Part shown: positions 43,352 to 53,300 of the stretch, one piece after another
Layout: every line of letters begins with the position of its first letter
Position numbering within the stretch: position 1 is the stretch's first letter
NCBI RefSeq assembly: GCF_013141775.1
Contig: NZ_WHOB01000069.1
Coordinates: 248,001-312,000 of the forward strand
DNA length: 64,000 bases
Direction of reading: 5' to 3'
DNA from: Paenibacillus phytohabitans
GTDB lineage: Bacteria; Bacillota; Bacilli; Paenibacillales; Paenibacillaceae
Notes under the pieces: model-generated
The model's input: the letters and a program-made list of their open reading frames with translations, nothing else
What the model was told of the DNA's origin: nothing
Database searches by the model: none
Translations under genes and position numbers: made by a program

Positions 43352-43491
43352 CTCTATCCAGTCTCCATCGTTAGTAAATCATATACGCGATGCTCCGGGA
43401 TTGATTGGACGGATGAGACAAAATTCAGCGGCGCACATGCTTCGGATAGCTGAGAGGCGACCTCTTTCTGCCGGGTTTGTGCGTAATGAAC

Positions 43492-43535
43492 AAAAAGGTG
43501 CCCGGGCAGCTATTTCTATAGCCTCCCCGGACACC
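43492..43535 (-). terminator. Terminator of the small membrane protein gene
   Basis: On the minus strand AGGTGTCCGGGGAGGCTAT and ATAGCTGCCCGGGCACCT form a long near-perfect stem with loop AGAA, followed by T5. Confidence 0.85.
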
Positions 43536-43569
43536 TGTCAATCTTTTATATACTTAGGTGACTCAACTC

Positions 43570-44055
43570 TTAGTGGTTCATTCCAGCCATTCCGCCCATA
43601 ATTTCTGGATTCACCATCCCGAAGATCATGGCGATGTGGGCAACAACGAGGAAGCCGCTGATCAGCAGGAAATGCAGCTTAAGCTTGCTCTCTTCACTGC
43701 GTTTGCGGGCGATGAGACCGAGATCCAGCAGGGCCAGAGGCAGCAGGAAGATGACTCCGCTCAGATAAAAGCTTACCGCAACCACATCCACCCAGGTGTG
43801 CCATTCACCATTTGCGGTGAGCGGGATGAAGGCGGTAGGGAACAAGTACAGGAAAACTCCGGTGAAATAAAGTCCGGCAAGAATGCTGCATACCCGGTTG
43901 AACGCTCGGAGCGGCCCGTTCAGCTTCTTGGTGAACAGAATAATAAACTCCGTAACCGTAATCGTCTCGGCAAAAATCACGGGAATCGCCATAAAAAGAA
44001 TCAGATTCCACGGCTGATTGTCCGCCAGCAGGGACATATAATGCGTCATGTTCAT
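43570..44055 (-). CDS. Small four-helix membrane protein (DUF6803-like)
   Basis: 161 aa with four hydrophobic helices: LILFMAIPVIFAETITVTEFIILF, ICSILAGLYFTGVFLYLFP, VDVVAVSFYLSGVIFLLPLALL and LHFLLISGFLVVAHIAMIFGM. The Met/His/Gly-rich C-terminus (GMVNPEIMGGMAGMNH) may bind a metal such as copper. I believe the family is labelled DUF6803; function unknown. GGAGGATG precedes the start. Confidence 0.7.
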   Translation of the reverse strand: MNMTHYMSLLADNQPWNLILFMAIPVIFAETITVTEFIILFTKKLNGPLRAFNRVCSILAGLYFTGVFLYLFPTAFIPLTANGEWHTWVDVVAVSFYLSGVIFLLPLALLDLGLIARKRSEESKLKLHFLLISGFLVVAHIAMIFGMVNPEIMGGMAGMNH

Positions 44056-44176
44056 GTTACATCCTCCAGGTTCAAATATAGCTTACATAGTGATGTTAGT
44101 AGATAAGTGTGTGGAAAGTATGAAGAAAGGAAGGTATGATGGACAAAGTTAAACAGGAAGGGAGCACGAATTTGAA

Positions 44177-44842
44177 GTGAAGGACGCGTTGCATCATATC
44201 TTATTTGATCTGGACGGCACATTAACCGACCCCAAAGAAGGCATCACCAAGTGCGTGGAATATGCGCTAAATAAATTAGATATTGAGGTGGAGCATTCCG
44301 ACCTGCTGATCCCGTATATCGGGCCGCCGCTCTATGATTCTTTTGTTCACATCCAGGGTCTGACACATGAAGCTGCCCTGCAAGGTGTGGACTTCTACCG
44401 GGAGCGTTACCGGACGCTCGGCATGTTCGAGAACAGTGTGATTCCAGGGGTTCCGGAGTTACTGGAGAACCTGCGGAATCAGGGGTTCAGCCTGTATGTG
44501 GCGACATCCAAACCCACGGTCTTTGCTGAGGAAATTCTCCGCCATTACAAGCTGGATCACTTCTTCAGGTTCACCGCTGGCAGCAATCTGGACGGGACAC
44601 GCTCGAAGAAGCGCGAGGTGATCCAGTATGTGCTGGACCAGAATGATATTCCTGCCACACAGGCGCTGATGATCGGGGACCGGGAGCATGATATTATCGG
44701 GGCGAAGGCCTGCGGTGTGCCCTCCATTGGCGTGTTATTCGGCTACGGTTCGGAGGAGGAGTTATCGGCTGCCGGAGCGGATTATATTGCTGCTACGGTT
44801 GAAGAAGCAGATATGATTATTTCGCGGATTTCCAGTGAATGA
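44177..44842 (+). CDS. HAD-family phosphatase, phosphoglycolate-phosphatase-like
   Basis: 221 aa. HAD motif I FDLDGTLTD near the N-terminus, motif II ATSK, motif III Lys region and motif IV GDREHDIIGAKACG. An alpha-helical cap lies between motifs I and II, as in Gph/PpaX-type enzymes. The exact phosphate ester is uncertain. The start is GTG, with AGGAAGGGAG somewhat far upstream. It stands between a divergent membrane protein gene and the thrS leader. Confidence 0.87.
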   Translation: MKDALHHILFDLDGTLTDPKEGITKCVEYALNKLDIEVEHSDLLIPYIGPPLYDSFVHIQGLTHEAALQGVDFYRERYRTLGMFENSVIPGVPELLENLRNQGFSLYVATSKPTVFAEEILRHYKLDHFFRFTAGSNLDGTRSKKREVIQYVLDQNDIPATQALMIGDREHDIIGAKACGVPSIGVLFGYGSEEELSAAGADYIAATVEEADMIISRISSE

Positions 44843-44899
44843 TATTAACGGATAGACTGCCGGGGGACAGCGGCATTCAACTATTTTTTCACCGCAGTA

Positions 44900-44929
44900 T
44901 TGACTTTTAGCGAAGGCATTCTGTATTAT
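44900..44929 (+). promoter_or_regulatory. Promoter of the thrS leader
   Basis: TTGACT (44900-44905), 18-bp spacer, TATTAT (44924-44929), directly upstream of the T-box leader. Confidence 0.65.
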
Positions 44930-44950
44930 GTAACCAGCAACACCATATCT

Positions 44951-45248
44951 AAGGCAATGACCAGAGACAGGATATCCTCCCAGGACTGACCAGAGAGAGA
45001 AGTGCAAGGTGAGAGCTTCTTACAGAGACCAGCCGGATGTTACCCCTTTGCAGCCGTGACACTGAACCCTCCTGCTGTTAGTGAGGCTGTAAATGCCACC
45101 GCCCCATCCCCGTTAACGGATGCCATGAGGATTGTGCTTATCACGTTTCCGCCGAACAGCCGGGGGTCCGTAGATACATAGTCGAATTAGGGTGGAACCA
45201 CGAGCTTAGACGCACTCGTCCCTTTCCGGGATGAGATGCGTTTTTTTG
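44951..45248 (+). ncRNA. T-box riboswitch leader of thrS
   Basis: The conserved T-box AGGGTGGAACCACGAG lies at 45189-45204, followed by a terminator (CGCACTCGTCCC / GGGATGAGATGCG, 45211-45240, then T7). The upstream 240 nt contain AGAGA and GGATG-like elements of stem I. Uncharged tRNA pairs with the specifier and T-box bulge to prevent termination. The gene downstream says the amino acid is threonine. An ACC at 45066-45068 is a possible specifier, not assigned with confidence. Confidence 0.9.
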
Positions 45249-45295
45249 CGTTCAAATCACACTAACAGAAACCTGAAGAAATGGAGGCCACAATC

Positions 45296-47209
45296 ATGGA
45301 GATTCAAGTGAAACTGCCGGATGGAACAATTAGGAGGTATTCGCGTAACACCACAGTTGCGCAGGTTGCGGAGTCAATCAGTGCCAGTCTGAAGAAGAAT
45401 GCGGTAGCCGGTAAAATCGACGGCAGGCTCGTTGACCTTGATCACCCGGTTGAACAGGATAGCCTCGTTGAAATTATAATGGCGGACAGCAGTGAGGGTC
45501 TAATGATCCACAGACATAGTACTGCTCATCTGATGGCCCAGGCTGTCAAACGGATCTACGGGGATCAGAATGTTAAATTGGGTATCGGTCCGGTCATAGA
45601 GGATGGATTCTATTACGATATTGATATAGCACGGCCGTTGTCCGTAGAGGATTTGGGTGCGATTGAGCGGGAAATGGAGAAGATAATCGGAGAAAATCTG
45701 CCGATTCTGCGCCGGGTTGTCAGCAGAAGTGAAGCGATGGAACGGTTCCGGCAGCTGGAGGAGCCCCTTAAGCTTGAACTGCTCCGTGACCTGCCGGAGG
45801 ATGCAGTGATCAGCTTGTATGAGCAAGGTGAATTCACTGATCTGTGCCGGGGGCCGCATTTGCCGTCTACTGGGCGGATCAAGGCCTTCAAGCTGCTTAG
45901 CGTAGCGGGAGCCTACTGGCGCGGGGATTCAGATAATCAGGTGCTCCAGCGGATATACGGAACTTCATTCTTCAAGAAATCCCAGCTGGAGGAGCATCTC
46001 CACATGCTGGAGGAAGCGAAGAAGCGTGACCACCGCAAGCTGGGCAAGGAACTTGGGTTGTTCATGTTCTCCGAAGAAGCGCCGGGCATGCCGTTCTATC
46101 TGCCGAAGGGCATGATCATCCGTACAGAGCTGGAGAACTTCTCGCGTGAATTGCAGAGGTATAGTGGTTACGATGAGGTCCGCTCACCCCTGATGATGAA
46201 CAGAAGGCTATGGGAGCAATCCGGACACTGGGATCATTATAAAGACGAGATGTATTTCACAAAAGTGGATGAAACAGATTTTGCGCTCAAACCGATGAAC
46301 TGCCCCGGACATATGCTGATCTACAAGAACAGCCTTCGTTCCTACCGGGAGCTGCCGATCCGGATTGCTGAATATGGCCAGGTCCACCGCCATGAATTCT
46401 CAGGGGCGCTGAATGGAATGATGCGCGTCCGCACTTTTTGCCAGGATGATGCCCACCTGTTTGTCCTGCCGGAACAGATTGAGGATGAAATTAGCCGGGT
46501 GCTGGAGCTCATTGATCAGATGTACAAAGTATTCGGTTTCGAGTACAAGGTGGAGCTGTCCACACGTCCGGATGATTATATGGGGGCTGAAGAACTCTGG
46601 GATCAGGCGGAGCTGTCGCTCGAACGCGTGCTGAAGAACAACGGGATCGAGTATCGGCTGAACGAGGGGGATGGCGCTTTTTACGGGCCAAAGATCGATT
46701 TCCATGTCCTTGATGCCTTGAAAAGAAGCTGGCAATGCGGTACAATCCAGCTGGATTTCCAAATGCCGGAGAAGTTCGATCTGACTTATATTGGTGAAGA
46801 TAACGGAAAGCACCGTCCGGTAGTCATTCACCGTGCTGTATTTGGCTCCATTGACCGGTTCATGGGCATTCTTACAGAGCACTTCAGCGGAGCATTTCCG
46901 CTGTGGCTGTCTCCCGTGCAAGTCAAGCTGCTGCCTGTATCCGGGGTTCATGCTGATTATGCCTTCGAGGTTAAAAAGCAGCTGCAGGCGGCCGGACTGC
47001 GGGTTGAGCTGGATGCGCGGGATGAGAAGCTGGGCTACAAAATCCGTGCAGCGCAGCTGGAGAAGGTGCCTTATATGCTCGTACTCGGAGATCAAGAACA
47101 GAACAACGGTACAGTTTCCGTACGAGGCCGTGCGGAGAGTACACAAATACCGCTCAGCGTGCAGGAATTCATTCAGCTGCTGGCCGGCCAAATCGCAGAG
47201 CGGAAATAA
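45296..47209 (+). CDS. thrS: Threonyl-tRNA synthetase
   Basis: 637 aa: TGS domain (about 1-62), editing N2 domain with HRHSTAHLMAQAV, TDLCRGPH and FKLLSVAGAYWRGD, class II core (MIIRTELENFSRELQ, motif 2 AEYGQVHRHEFSGALNGMMRVRTF, FALKPMNCPGHMLIYK, motif 3 PVVIHRAVFGSIDRFMGIL) and an anticodon-binding domain. GGAGG lies 8 nt before the ATG at 45296. The T-box leader controls it. Paenibacillus and Bacillus often have two thrS-type genes; whether this is the main or the inducible copy cannot be told here. Confidence 0.96.
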   Translation: MEIQVKLPDGTIRRYSRNTTVAQVAESISASLKKNAVAGKIDGRLVDLDHPVEQDSLVEIIMADSSEGLMIHRHSTAHLMAQAVKRIYGDQNVKLGIGPVIEDGFYYDIDIARPLSVEDLGAIEREMEKIIGENLPILRRVVSRSEAMERFRQLEEPLKLELLRDLPEDAVISLYEQGEFTDLCRGPHLPSTGRIKAFKLLSVAGAYWRGDSDNQVLQRIYGTSFFKKSQLEEHLHMLEEAKKRDHRKLGKELGLFMFSEEAPGMPFYLPKGMIIRTELENFSRELQRYSGYDEVRSPLMMNRRLWEQSGHWDHYKDEMYFTKVDETDFALKPMNCPGHMLIYKNSLRSYRELPIRIAEYGQVHRHEFSGALNGMMRVRTFCQDDAHLFVLPEQIEDEISRVLELIDQMYKVFGFEYKVELSTRPDDYMGAEELWDQAELSLERVLKNNGIEYRLNEGDGAFYGPKIDFHVLDALKRSWQCGTIQLDFQMPEKFDLTYIGEDNGKHRPVVIHRAVFGSIDRFMGILTEHFSGAFPLWLSPVQVKLLPVSGVHADYAFEVKKQLQAAGLRVELDARDEKLGYKIRAAQLEKVPYMLVLGDQEQNNGTVSVRGRAESTQIPLSVQEFIQLLAGQIAERK

Positions 47210-47268
47210 ATTGCTTCATTAAATAGGTAGCCAAAAAATAGGTAGTCAAAGGTCTGGAGGGCTGATAC

Positions 47269-47865
47269 ATGATTTCGAAGAATGCTGAGCAACTGGAGGG
47301 TGGCGTGATCAGGCTTGTGCCACTGATGGAAGAGCATAAGCCAGAGCTGGTTAAGGTGCTGAACGATCCGCTGATCTGGGAATATACCTGGAGAAGGATC
47401 AGTACAGAAGAGCAGGTAGGACAATTGATAGACGCGGCATTGGTGAACAAGGCTAAAGGTACGGATATCCCTTTTGTCATCATTGAGCAGGCTTCCGGCC
47501 GGATTGCCGGCACTACACGGATCATGCATCTGGACCGGACGCACCGCAATGCAGAGATCGGCTGCACCTGGATTTCGCCGGATTACTGGAGAACAGCTGT
47601 GAACACAGAGTCTAAGTTGCTGCTTCTGCAATACTGCTTCGAGGCACTCGAATTAATCCGCGTTAACTTCTCTATTGTCAGTACCAACCTTCGGTCGCAG
47701 CGGGCGGTTGAACGGATTGGCGCTGTCCGGGAAGGCGTGCTGCGCAAGCAGCGCCTCACCTCTGACGGCATGGTTATGGATAATGCGCTGTACAGTATCA
47801 TTGATGACGAGTGGCCTGCGGTGAAGGCTAATCTTGATTATCTTTTGAATGTGAAATATAAGTAG
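47269..47865 (+). CDS. GNAT-family N-acetyltransferase, RimJ-like
   Basis: 198 aa. The pattern VIRLVPLMEEHKPELVKVLNDP, NAEIGCTWISPDYWRTAVNTESKLLLLQYCFE and VNFSIVSTNLRSQRAVERIGAVREGVLRK is that of RimJ/RimL-type acetyltransferases acting on protein N-termini or small amines. The substrate is unknown. GGAGGG precedes the ATG, and a terminator follows. Confidence 0.87.
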   Translation: MISKNAEQLEGGVIRLVPLMEEHKPELVKVLNDPLIWEYTWRRISTEEQVGQLIDAALVNKAKGTDIPFVIIEQASGRIAGTTRIMHLDRTHRNAEIGCTWISPDYWRTAVNTESKLLLLQYCFEALELIRVNFSIVSTNLRSQRAVERIGAVREGVLRKQRLTSDGMVMDNALYSIIDDEWPAVKANLDYLLNVKYK

Positions 47866-47897
47866 CTGCATCCATCCGGGTGCCCAAGCGAAACTTA

Positions 47898-47932
47898 GAG
47901 GGGTCCCATCGCGGGCTCCTCTATTATTTTTT
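47898..47932 (+). terminator. Terminator upstream of the SMC-like operon
   Basis: AGAGGGGTCCC and GCGGGCTCCTCT form a stem with a short loop, followed by ATTATTTTTT. Confidence 0.75.
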
Positions 47933-47960
47933 GCAAATAGCCAGATCTGAGAAACATTGA

Positions 47961-47966
47961 TATAAT
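47961..47966 (+). promoter_or_regulatory. Possible -10 of the SMC-like operon
   Basis: TATAAT preceded by TTGA but without a good -35 at the right spacing. It would give a ~135-nt leader containing a GC hairpin around 48030-48058. Confidence 0.4.
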
Positions 47967-48108
47967 AGAAAGACATGAGGATAGAAACATACATTCCCCA
48001 ATATATCGTTTATCGTAATCCTAGCCCATACTTCACCCTTCGGGGCAGATGTGGGTTTATGTTATGTTGTGAGGTAAATTATGAAGTGATGGCGAGGTTG
48101 GCTGGAGC

Positions 48109-49614
48109 ATGAACTGGAATGATTTTGGAGAACGGAATAAACGGCTGAACCCCCTATGGAGTCTGGGGGCAGGTATGAATCTCGGCGAGCTTCAGCCTTA
48201 TAAGGAAATGATTGCTCTAAGCGTGCTGCTGCAGGTCTATTATCTGGAGCTGGAATCGAATGAACAGAGATCCAGGGAGGACCTGGTCGAATTGACGTGG
48301 AACTCGCTTGAACGCTTCGGCATCGCGAAGCTTGGCAGTCCGGAATCGGTGGAACGGCTGGTGGACGGGCTGCTGTGGAGCGGAGGCGGCGGGGATTTCG
48401 AGGCGAACTATTACGATGATCAGTCCCGTCAGATGGCGGTGCAGAAATACAAATATTTCACAGTGGATGAAGATGCTACCCGGACCAGCTGGGAAGAGAA
48501 CAGGACCACAATCTACCGGCTCTCCGAATATGCGATGGAGCTGATCTTCATGAGCCATGAGATCATTGACGAATTTCAGATCAGCATCAAGCTGCTCGAG
48601 ATTCAGATGCATATCAAGCATGGGCGGGTAACCCGGGCGATGCAGGATGTGAACGAACTCATCTCCCGGGTGCGGAAAATGACGCAGCAGCAGCAGGAAT
48701 ACCGCAATGCGCTGCGCCGCAATCCGAAGCATATCTTCAGCGAATATGGCGCCCAGCGGCACCAGCGGCTGGAGGAGATTCACCAGCAATTTGACGAAGA
48801 ACGCAAGCATTTCGATAATATTCACCGCTCGCTGGCCCGGCTGGCCAATGATGAGAAGGATGTCATCGACTTCAATGAGCTGCGGCTGCTCTCCGAACGG
48901 GTCGAGCTCTCCCGTCGGGTGCATGATGAGCTTGCCGAAGTTGTACTTAGCATTTTTGAAGCGGAAACCAATCTCAGGCTCAACTTCCCGGAGCTGTTCT
49001 GGGGTGCCGCCGGCTTCAACTTCCGTACCCATGTCTGGGAGGAATGGGTGAAGCCGGAAGGGCTGCCGGATGGAGACAGCATGGAAACCCTGATCAGCGG
49101 ACTCTTCTCTCCCAGCCAAGACTTTATTTATCCGCTGGCCTGGGCCTGGGAAGAGCAGGATGTCGGCTTCCTGCCTGACGAATTGCCGGACGACCCGGAT
49201 GAATCCGGGGAGGAGGAGGAACTCCACTATGTCCCCAAAAGCATACCGTGGACCGAGGTATCTGAGCTTTGGCTGCCGGTCTTCGCCGGACTGGCAGAAC
49301 AAGGAAGCTTTACATTCTCGGCTGAGGCTTTCACGGAGGATGAACAGCGGCGCTGGGCGGTTACTCCCAATGCGGTGGACCTGTGGGTTCAATTTTTCCA
49401 TACCGAAATTAAGGTGCAGGAGCAGGAAGCGGAAGGTCACGGCGGGGCCGATGAATGTCAGAAGCTGATTGGGCGTCTGATCGCGGACCACCCGGAGCTT
49501 GAGACCTTGCGGGGCAAAGTGCTGCAGACCAGGATTGCTAACGGGCAGCAGGACAGCATCCGCTGGCCCGGCCTGGAGATCAGTCCTTATACCATTACTA
49601 TAGTAGAGAAGTGA
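48109..49614 (+). CDS. JetA/MukF-like subunit of an SMC-like complex
   Basis: 501 aa, unknown by itself but recognisable from context as the kleisin-type subunit (JetA/MukF-like). The N-terminal third (PYKEMIALSVLLQVYYLELE, REDLVELTWNSLERFGI, later YKYFTVDEDAT) looks like winged-helix domains. A long helical middle region (about 150-310, HIKHGRVTRAMQDVNELISRVRKM and ERKHFDNIHRSLARLANDEKDVIDF) is probably coiled coil. An acidic linker (DDPDESGEEEE, about 363-373) precedes a C-terminal domain. It is the first gene of a three-gene operon. The start lacks a well-spaced Shine-Dalgarno sequence (GGAG one base before the ATG), so the exact start is uncertain. Confidence 0.65.
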   Translation: MNWNDFGERNKRLNPLWSLGAGMNLGELQPYKEMIALSVLLQVYYLELESNEQRSREDLVELTWNSLERFGIAKLGSPESVERLVDGLLWSGGGGDFEANYYDDQSRQMAVQKYKYFTVDEDATRTSWEENRTTIYRLSEYAMELIFMSHEIIDEFQISIKLLEIQMHIKHGRVTRAMQDVNELISRVRKMTQQQQEYRNALRRNPKHIFSEYGAQRHQRLEEIHQQFDEERKHFDNIHRSLARLANDEKDVIDFNELRLLSERVELSRRVHDELAEVVLSIFEAETNLRLNFPELFWGAAGFNFRTHVWEEWVKPEGLPDGDSMETLISGLFSPSQDFIYPLAWAWEEQDVGFLPDELPDDPDESGEEEELHYVPKSIPWTEVSELWLPVFAGLAEQGSFTFSAEAFTEDEQRRWAVTPNAVDLWVQFFHTEIKVQEQEAEGHGGADECQKLIGRLIADHPELETLRGKVLQTRIANGQQDSIRWPGLEISPYTITIVEK

Positions 49615-49625
49615 GATGATTCTGC

Positions 49626-50384
49626 ATGAGTTATTCGTTAGAGCAAGTACAACAGGCTTCACGGCTGTTCTTCGACCTGCTTCGCCGCAAGGTGATATCA
49701 CTTGATGATCCCGCTGCTGCTGAATGCCTGCAGGATACCATTGCTTATGATGCCTTACAATATGTAGCCAAGGAAGCCGGCTGCCGGATTATGAATTCGG
49801 GGCATCGTCTGCACCTGCTCGTGAGTCCAATGGGTTCCGGCTTTGCCAGCAACTTCACACAGCTGCGCAATAAATATTCCCGCATCGAACGCAAGACGCA
49901 TCTGCATATCATCAACGTAATTATTCTGGTGTTCCTGGCTGAGATGGATCAGGATGAGCAGCATTTCAAGCCGGGTCAGGACAGCATGTCCTACATACAG
50001 CTCTCGGATCAGGTATCAGCCCTGTTCCAGACATGGCTGGACATGGACGAAGACGGCAGCTTCAGCAAGCAGTGGCGGCTGGATATCCAGGCGATGCACA
50101 AAGTATGGAGCAGCCTGTATATGCAGACCAAAAGCCAGGAGGAGGGCGATTCGCTGACCCGCGGCGCCGGTTCACGGATCGGCCTGATCCATGAGGGGAT
50201 GAAGCTGCTGGAGGAAGAGCATCTGGTGTTCATCTCCGAGAATGAGAAGCGGATTTTCCCGAGGGAAGAGCTGTATGAGCGGATGCGTTATCTCTATCAT
50301 GATGTGGACCGCTATAAGGAGCTGAAGGCCCTGATTGGCCGGACACTCAGCGAGAAGGAGGAGGAAGCCCATGCCGCGCATTGA
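49626..50384 (+). CDS. JetB/MukE-like subunit (DUF6063-type)
   Basis: 252 aa, predicted all-helical with winged-helix-like segments, the profile of MukE/JetB-type proteins that clamp the kleisin. Features: LEQVQQASRLFFDLLRRKVISLDD at the start, IERKTHLHIINVIILVFLAEMD in the middle, and a last winged-helix-like segment (MKLLEEEHLVFISENEKRIFPREELYERMRY). I recall the family as DUF6063. It starts 11 bp after the upstream gene and overlaps the ATPase gene by 14 nt, so the three subunits are made in fixed proportion. Confidence 0.65.
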   Translation: MSYSLEQVQQASRLFFDLLRRKVISLDDPAAAECLQDTIAYDALQYVAKEAGCRIMNSGHRLHLLVSPMGSGFASNFTQLRNKYSRIERKTHLHIINVIILVFLAEMDQDEQHFKPGQDSMSYIQLSDQVSALFQTWLDMDEDGSFSKQWRLDIQAMHKVWSSLYMQTKSQEEGDSLTRGAGSRIGLIHEGMKLLEEEHLVFISENEKRIFPREELYERMRYLYHDVDRYKELKALIGRTLSEKEEEAHAAH

Positions 50385-53300
50385 GCGAATCCGCATCGCC
50401 GGACTTAAATATGAGAAGATGCTGAAGAAATATGAGGATATGATCCTCGACCTGTGCAATGAGGAAGGCCCGTCCAACACGCTGATTACGCTGATGAACG
50501 GCGGGGGAAAGGGAGTACTGCTGCAGTCGATATTCCAGCTGCTGATGCCCAAGGCTGCCTGGGGTAAAGATAATGAGAACCAGGTAGAAGCCTTCTTCCA
50601 TAATCACAAAAAACAGCTGAAGCCCTATACGTTCCACGTTGCCATCGAATGGCGGCTGGACGAGCCGGAACGGACGGAGTACATAACGACCGGAATCGCA
50701 ATGACTGCCCAGAACTCGATGGATCAGCTGGAGATCAAAGTAGATTATCTGCTCTATGCACTGCTCAATTATGATGAGAATGCGGAGCTTACATTGTCTA
50801 CCTTGCCGCTCTATGATCACGAGCTGAACACTCCAGCCAGCTTTGAAGCGATTCAGCAATTTGTCCGTGAACGGCGTAATGAGATCGTTGCGTATGGCAG
50901 CCACAGCTCGGATCTGAAGAAATATTATGCTTTTCTGGCGGACCGGGATATCCATATTGATGAATGGCGGAATATGCGGAGAATCAACGGTGAAGAGGGC
51001 GGAATTAAAGGTTATTTCCAGAAGAATGATGCTTTCACCAACCATAATCTGTTCGAGAAGCTGATCATTCCGGAAATCGGGTCCAGTCTGAGCGGCAGCA
51101 TGCGCGAGGATGAAGGCTCGCTTCAGCGGATGTTCATAGATTCCGCTACGGTTGCACAGCGGCTGCCGATGCTGGAGCAGAGAGAGCGGGCTTTTGCCGA
51201 ATTCACTTCACTTGCCGCCCCGCTCTACGAGGCTGTCAAGCAGGGGACGGAGGCTGACCGCAGCTTTCAGGAGACCGAATTGTTCGGGCGGCAGCTGTAC
51301 ACGGTGATCTATGATGAGCTGAAGAATGCCGAAGACAAACGCCGCAAAACTGCGGATGAGCTGGCCGGGCATTATCAGGAAGCGAAGCAGCTGAAATTTG
51401 AGACGGATAATCTGAAATATCTGAAGCTCAAGGAAGAGCGTGACCGCAAGCAGGATGATTTCAAAGCGGTCTCGGATAATCAGGCGCGGGCTAAGCAGCG
51501 CCTGGAGGAATCCAAGATCAAGGAAAAGGATCTTGAGGTTGCCCATTATCTAGCCAGACGCAGACTGCAGATCCGCCAGATGGAGCAGTGGCAGAAGGAA
51601 ATTGAAGCCATCGAAGGCTCCCTTGCGATGAAGGAGCGCCAAGAGGTCATTCAAGCGGCCAAGCAGGAGCTTCGCCGGCAGTGGGATGAGGTCTACCGGC
51701 TGTGGCAAACGCGAATACTGTTCTTCAGCGGCCGCCAGCAGGCACTGGGTGCAGAAGAGACCGTTCTGCGCAAAGGACGGGAGGCATTCCTGCTTGAACT
51801 CGGCGGACTTGAGGGCAAGATTCATGAATTGACGGCGCTCATCCGCCAGTATACCGAAGATCTGGGGGTGTTCGCTTCCCGCCACGGGCAGGAGGCTGCC
51901 CATTCCCCGGCAGCCGCCCTTCAGCGCACGCTGATTGCAGCCAGAAGCATTGCCGAGAATATCATTGCCCTGAACGAGCAGCGCCAGTCCGCAGAAGAAG
52001 AGAAGCTTGCTCTGCATACCAGACATACACGGCTGACTGAGAAGCTGCTGGGGGCTGCAAGCCAGGCGGAGGAGCTTACGGAACGGATTGAAGCCCAGAT
52101 GGGCAAGGAATCACAGCTCTGGTCACAGCTTGTAGTCCTGCTGGAAATGTATGAAGAACATCAGCAGCTCGGGACGACAGCATTGTTCGAGGCCAAATCA
52201 CTTATCCAGGAACGGTTCATCCGCAGACTGGATGATGCCGAGCAGCAGACGAAGCGGCTTAGACGGGAATACTATAATCAGCTGCTGGATGTAGAGCTGC
52301 AGCAGGAAGCCTATTGGCTGCCTAATAATGATATCCTGATAGTGAAGGATGCCCTGGATGCCCTGAAGATCAGCTCCATGATCGGTAGTGCATATCTGAA
52401 CGACCAGTCTTACCTGGTCCGTGAAGAGGAGCTGGAACGTCACCCGCTGCTGCCTTACGGGCTGATTGTAACGAAGCGTGAATCGGCTAAGCTTCAGCCT
52501 GAGCTGCTCCAGGAGCTTCTGCTCAAGTCGCCTGTCCCGGTCTTCGTGCGTGAGGAAATGGCGGATGCCACAGGAGCTTCATTCCTGCTGCTCTCCCATC
52601 AGGGGCCACAGATGGTGCTGCAGCCGGAGCGTTTCCTGGACTGGAAGCAAGGGATCGCCTCCCGGCTCAAAGAGCGGGAAGAAGAGCTGCAGGATGCGGA
52701 AGGGTATCTGGCGAAGCTGAAATCAGCCAGACAGGAGTATGACCGGCTGCTCCAGAGTGAACACACCGTAAGTCTGCGGGCCAGACAGAAGGTATTAGAG
52801 ACCCTGCAGCAGGAGCTTGGCAAGAGTCTGAATGAGTTGAACGCTGAAATGTCGCTGAATGAAGAGACTCTATCCGGAATTTCCAGAGACCTGGCTGTCA
52901 GTGAGGCCGAGAAAACCGAGCATGAGGCCAGGGCAGCGTCGCTGCGTGAGTGGGCGGAGCGTAGCCGGAAGCAGGAGCAGGATTACAAGGACAAACAAAA
53001 GTCAGTTGAATTGAAGACAGGCTTAAGCAAAGAGATTGCCGTTAAGGAACAACAGCTGGCACATTTAAAGGCAGATATGGACAGCCTCGCCCTGCAGCGT
53101 GAGAAATGGCTGGGAGAAGCTAAATATTCCTTGTTCCCGCGTTTGCAGAACTGGTTCCCGGAAATTCACTTCCCAAGTGAACATGGCGAAGCTGCACAAG
53201 ATACTGTGCAGGAGGAAACAGTGCCGGATGAGGCTGTACAGGATAAGCTGCTGCAGCTGCTGAGTACCGTGGAAAGTCTGCAGCAGTCCCTCAGCCAGAA

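Noticed and set aside
48217..49701. 494-aa open frame antisense to the JetA-like gene
   Set aside because: The mirror of a GC-rich coding region; no ribosome-binding site or recognisable domain, and the plus strand fits an operon.
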